Shown: positions 5,474-7,683 of the stretch, piece by piece
Layout of the letters: every line of letters begins with the position of its first letter
Numbering within the stretch: position 1 is the first letter of the stretch
Assembly (NCBI GenBank): GCA_902783405.1
Contig: CACZQZ010000060.1
Coordinates: forward strand, 1 to 7,683
DNA: 7,683 bases
Direction: 5' to 3'
Source of the DNA: an uncultured Erysipelotrichaceae bacterium
GTDB lineage: Bacteria; Bacillota_I; Bacilli_A; RF39; UBA660
Position numbers and translations under genes: made by a program
Notes under the pieces: model-generated
Seen by the model: only the letters and a program-made list of their open reading frames with translations
What the model was told of the DNA's origin: nothing
Databases searched by the model: none

Positions 5474-5842
5474 ATGGATTGTTTATTTTGCAAAATTATA
5501 AATGGAGAGGTACCATCTTATAAAGTATATGAAGATGATATTGTATATGCCTTTTTAGATATTAACCCTTTTGGCACTGGTCATACGTTAATTATTCCTA
5601 AAAAGCATTACTTAAATATTGAAGATATTGACAATGATACATATTTTCATATTGTTGAAATAACCAAAAAACTTGCTTTAGAATATAAAGATAAACTTCA
5701 TATGGATGGTTATAGTATCTGTCAAAATAATGGATGCGCACAAGAAATAAAACACTTTCATATGCATTTAATTCCTAAATATGAAAATGAGAAAAAACTT
5801 TCTATAGAAGAAGTTTATCACATACTAAAAGAAAATCGATAG
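5474..5842 (+). CDS. HIT-family nucleotide hydrolase/transferase
   Basis: Histidine-triad proteins of this group hydrolyse nucleoside phosphoramidates and related adenylylated nucleotides in the cytoplasm. The 122-residue product is at the short end for bacterial HIT proteins. It opens with CLFCKIINGEVPSYKVYED (C3-x-x-C6, the usual zinc-ligand pair), continues with the core GTGHTLIIPKKHY, and ends with the triad HFHMHLIP. There H94, H96 and H98 form the triad and H96 is the expected nucleophile. All key residues are present. I chose ATG at 5474, with AGGAG at 5460-5464 nine nt upstream; the in-frame ATG at 5465 directly abuts the SD and is rejected. It is the only plus-strand gene in the window, monocistronic, with its own promoter and terminator. 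The TAG stop is part of the terminator hairpin. Confidence 0.95.
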   Translation: MDCLFCKIINGEVPSYKVYEDDIVYAFLDINPFGTGHTLIIPKKHYLNIEDIDNDTYFHIVEITKKLALEYKDKLHMDGYSICQNNGCAQEIKHFHMHLIPKYENEKKLSIEEVYHILKENR

Positions 5843-5858
5843 TTTATCGATTTTTTTT
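5832..5858. terminator. Bidirectional rho-independent terminator between convergent genes
   Basis: AAAATCGATA (5832-5841) pairs perfectly with TATCGATTTT (5845-5854) around a GTT loop, giving a 10-bp stem followed by T residues to 5858 on the plus strand. Read from the minus strand, the stem is followed by TTTTCTTTT-type sequence, so it can end the convergent transcript as well. It overlaps the HIT stop (5840-5842), and the minus-strand gene's stop (5857-5859) sits at its edge. Confidence 0.8.
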
Positions 5859-6540
5859 ATAATTTTTTTATAAGTTCATTATATTTATTTAATAAATCAC
5901 TTGTATTAAAAATAATACTGTCACTTTCTATCTTCCATTCATTTTTGTTTTTAATCAAAAAATCAATGACTTTTTCATATACATCTAAAGTATTATCTAA
6001 TATTTTTTTGCTTTCTTCTAAAGATGTCTTAGAATCTTCTAATCCTTTTTTTATGGAATCATCATACATATAATTTTGATATAAATGAATGTATTTTTCT
6101 CCAAGTGTTGTATCTATATATTCCATCATAGCATTTTCACTTGTCATATCAATTAGTTTTGTAAAAGAAGTATTTGCTTCTTCTTTTGTTTTTTGAAGAT
6201 ATTCTTTGGTTTTCTTAAATTCTTTTCCATCTTTTTTATAATTATCCATAGATAGTACATTTACATACTCATCATCATTCATAATGGCTAAAATCTTTTT
6301 TAAATGAGTACTATAATCATTTAAATAATTTTTCATAGACTTTTCAATAGCAGCATATTTACCACTAGATTTGATATTCATATCAACGTTATCTACAGTT
6401 AAATCCAAATGAGACATTACTTCAACTTCTTTTTCTAAAACATTTTTAGGATAGACCTCACGAATAAAATAAAAAGCTATTCCACCAAGGATAATTATTA
6501 TAACAGAAATTAAAATTATGGTTTTAAATTTTTTCTTCAT
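5857..6540 (-). CDS. Membrane-anchored helical extracellular protein, unknown function
   Basis: I do not recognise this 227-residue protein. It begins with a Lys-rich n-region (MKKKFK) and one long hydrophobic helix at about 7-27 (TIILISVIIIILGGIAFYF). There is no lipobox cysteine and no clear signal peptidase site, so it is probably an anchored protein with its C-terminus outside the membrane. The rest is polar, rich in Lys, Glu, Asp, Ser and Asn, and appears mainly alpha-helical. Candidate helices include SGKYAAIEKSMKNYLNDYST, DGKEFKKTKEYLQKTKEEA and DSKTSLEESKKILDNTLDVY. I chose ATG at 6540, with GGAG 6 nt upstream. It lies 36 bases downstream of the GpmI-like gene without an evident promoter between them, so the two are likely co-transcribed. 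It shares its terminator with the HIT gene. Confidence 0.75.
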   Translation of the reverse strand: MKKKFKTIILISVIIIILGGIAFYFIREVYPKNVLEKEVEVMSHLDLTVDNVDMNIKSSGKYAAIEKSMKNYLNDYSTHLKKILAIMNDDEYVNVLSMDNYKKDGKEFKKTKEYLQKTKEEANTSFTKLIDMTSENAMMEYIDTTLGEKYIHLYQNYMYDDSIKKGLEDSKTSLEESKKILDNTLDVYEKVIDFLIKNKNEWKIESDSIIFNTSDLLNKYNELIKKL

Positions 6541-6576
6541 ATTATACTCCATTCTTTTTTGTGAGAAACAAACATC

Positions 6577-7683
6577 CTATCCAAACATACCTTTTTTACT
6601 AATTAAAGAAATAATATTACTTTCTGGATGAATCATTTTTATAAGTGTTAAATGCAAATCATATAAATTTCCTTTTAAAAGCTTATTTGATTTTTTTAAA
6701 TAGTTATCATCATAGAAAAGTAAAGGAACTTTTTCACTAAAATCAACAAGTACTTTTTCATTTGTATTAGAAAGCATTTCTTTTTTCATTCCATATAAAG
6801 AGGTAATCCATAAAGAATACTGATTTTCTTCACATATTTGTTTTAAAACAGGTAAAATAGTATCTACTTGTCTAAGTTTTTCTTTTAGTTCTTCTGTTTT
6901 ATCTGTATCATCTACAAAATAATTTAACATGATGATATCTTCATTATTTGAAAGTAATTGTTTAACAATATCTTCTCTAAGTAAAGTAGGTGTATCTGCA
7001 GTCATATAACGTATACATGGACTAACCCTATTTTCATAACCATTCAAATAAAAATTAATTGAATTTACACGTTCTTTCTCTGTAACGATAAGAGCTTTTT
7101 TTTGAACCTTTTCTAAATTTAAAGCAAAACTTTTATCAAAGTTATTCTTTTGATAAATGGAAGGGATTCCATTCATAGAAGGAAATAAAGATTGAAAATT
7201 TAAATGATGAATTTCTTTTCCTGCATTCATGAATTGATTTGGATTACATACTTCATTCATAAAATCATTTAGTTTTAATTGATCATAGTTAAAAAATAAA
7301 ATAGTGTCTTCATCATTTAATTCAAAATTAGTGTCGGTACAAAAAGGTTTTACATCTTTTGGAGAAATTTTTGTTTTCTCTAAAACCGCCATTTTTTTAT
7401 CAATTTCTCTCCATTGTTCTCCAAATTTTTTATAAAGCATTCGAACTAAATCCTTACTACTACCTTCTGTTTTGTTTTCAAGGACATGTTTCCCCAAAAC
7501 TATTTTTAAAATAGCTTTATCATCTAAATCGTAATTTAATCTGGATAAAATTTTACCTATTTCCCTATAGTCATCTACAAAAGGAAAATCTAAGATAGCA
7601 TGTAAGTATATTTTTTTATCATTTGAAGGATTTAAAAAATTTAAAAATTCCTTAATATGACTGTATACTTTTCCATTAGATAC
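6577..7683 (-). CDS. GpmI-like (cofactor-independent phosphoglycerate mutase) protein lacking active-site residues, 5'-truncated by window
   Basis: The frame is open from the right edge to TAG at 6577-6579, giving 368 residues and no start. It aligns by eye with GpmI in order: SNGKVYSHI (family SDGGVHSHI), IYLHAILDFPF (IHAFLDGRD), GKHVLENK (GRYYAMDRD), FGEQWREIDKKM (RW-R-EKAY), DTILFFNYDQLK (DAVFFNFRPDR), VTEKERVNSINFYLNG (ETEKYAHVTFFFNG), IIMLNYFVDDT (FILLNFANPDM), LWITSLYGMKKEM (TADHGNAEEM) and LYDLHLTLIKMI (LxDIAPTLLxLL). The residues that bind substrate and Mn2+ in GpmI (first His of VHSH, DGRD, the Arg of FRPDR, DxxxH, the DHG pair and the late His) are almost all replaced; the TEK lysine survives at visible residue 203. 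Hence a non-catalytic paralogue or a new activity is likely. A TTG at 7497 is only an internal codon. Confidence 0.8.
   Translation of the reverse strand, partial: VSNGKVYSHIKEFLNFLNPSNDKKIYLHAILDFPFVDDYREIGKILSRLNYDLDDKAILKIVLGKHVLENKTEGSSKDLVRMLYKKFGEQWREIDKKMAVLEKTKISPKDVKPFCTDTNFELNDEDTILFFNYDQLKLNDFMNEVCNPNQFMNAGKEIHHLNFQSLFPSMNGIPSIYQKNNFDKSFALNLEKVQKKALIVTEKERVNSINFYLNGYENRVSPCIRYMTADTPTLLREDIVKQLLSNNEDIIMLNYFVDDTDKTEELKEKLRQVDTILPVLKQICEENQYSLWITSLYGMKKEMLSNTNEKVLVDFSEKVPLLFYDDNYLKKSNKLLKGNLYDLHLTLIKMIHPESNIISLISKKGMFG

Noticed and set aside
7498..7683. Separate partial gene or intergenic region upstream of a TTG start at 7497
   Set aside because: The frame continues without a stop to the window edge and encodes further GpmI-like motifs (SNGKVYSH, IYLHAILD), so it is the same gene.
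1..7683. tRNA, rRNA, CRISPR array, insertion sequence or phage genes
   Set aside because: I saw no cloverleaf with CCA-type end, no regularly spaced repeats, no transposase motifs, no terminal inverted repeats and no integrase or structural phage proteins.

Overview
This is a very AT-rich stretch of chromosome from a low-GC Gram-positive relative (Bacillota, or a Mollicutes/RF39-like gut lineage). The reasons are the gene families (NusB, XseA, RadC, MreC/MreD, HIT, DUF308), Bacillus-type Shine-Dalgarno (SD) sites matching parts of AAGGAGGTGATC, TATAAT/TTGACA promoters and rho-independent terminators. The code looks standard: I see only TGG for Trp, and no in-frame TGA interrupts a conserved family. 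The lineage is inferred from content only.

Layout (all genes on the minus strand except one). At the left edge, nusB is followed by a 5'-end fragment of xseA, with the stop and start overlapping as TAATG. Upstream of these lies a cell-shape block, in transcription order: a single-pass membrane protein with a SPOR-like segment, radC, mreC, mreD. These genes overlap or nearly touch and end at an AT-rich hairpin. The order recalls spoIIB-maf-radC-mreB-mreC-mreD of Bacillus, but maf and mreB are missing here.

Between the SPOR-like gene (start 3497) and the next gene (stop 3895) are about 400 bases without a protein gene. They hold a perfect TTGACA-17-TATAAT promoter, a roughly 110-nt structured RNA and a strong terminator, all on the minus strand. 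The RNA carries three mutually complementary copies of one 7-mer, which allows two alternative folds. It is either a small RNA or an attenuator/riboswitch-like leader.

Next come a DUF308/HdeD-type six-helix membrane protein with its own promoter and terminator, a TIM-barrel-like protein of unknown function, and a divergent plus-strand HIT-family nucleotide hydrolase. The HIT gene meets the next minus-strand gene at a shared bidirectional hairpin. At the right edge are a membrane-anchored helical protein and, upstream of it, a long ORF running off the window. That ORF is recognisably derived from cofactor-independent phosphoglycerate mutase (GpmI) but has lost nearly every recognisable metal-binding and catalytic residue.

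The observations most worth following are the GpmI-like pseudoenzyme, the three-segment switching RNA, and a recurring promoter geometry in which the -10 box sits 6-8 nt before the SD. That geometry predicts transcripts starting at the SD itself.
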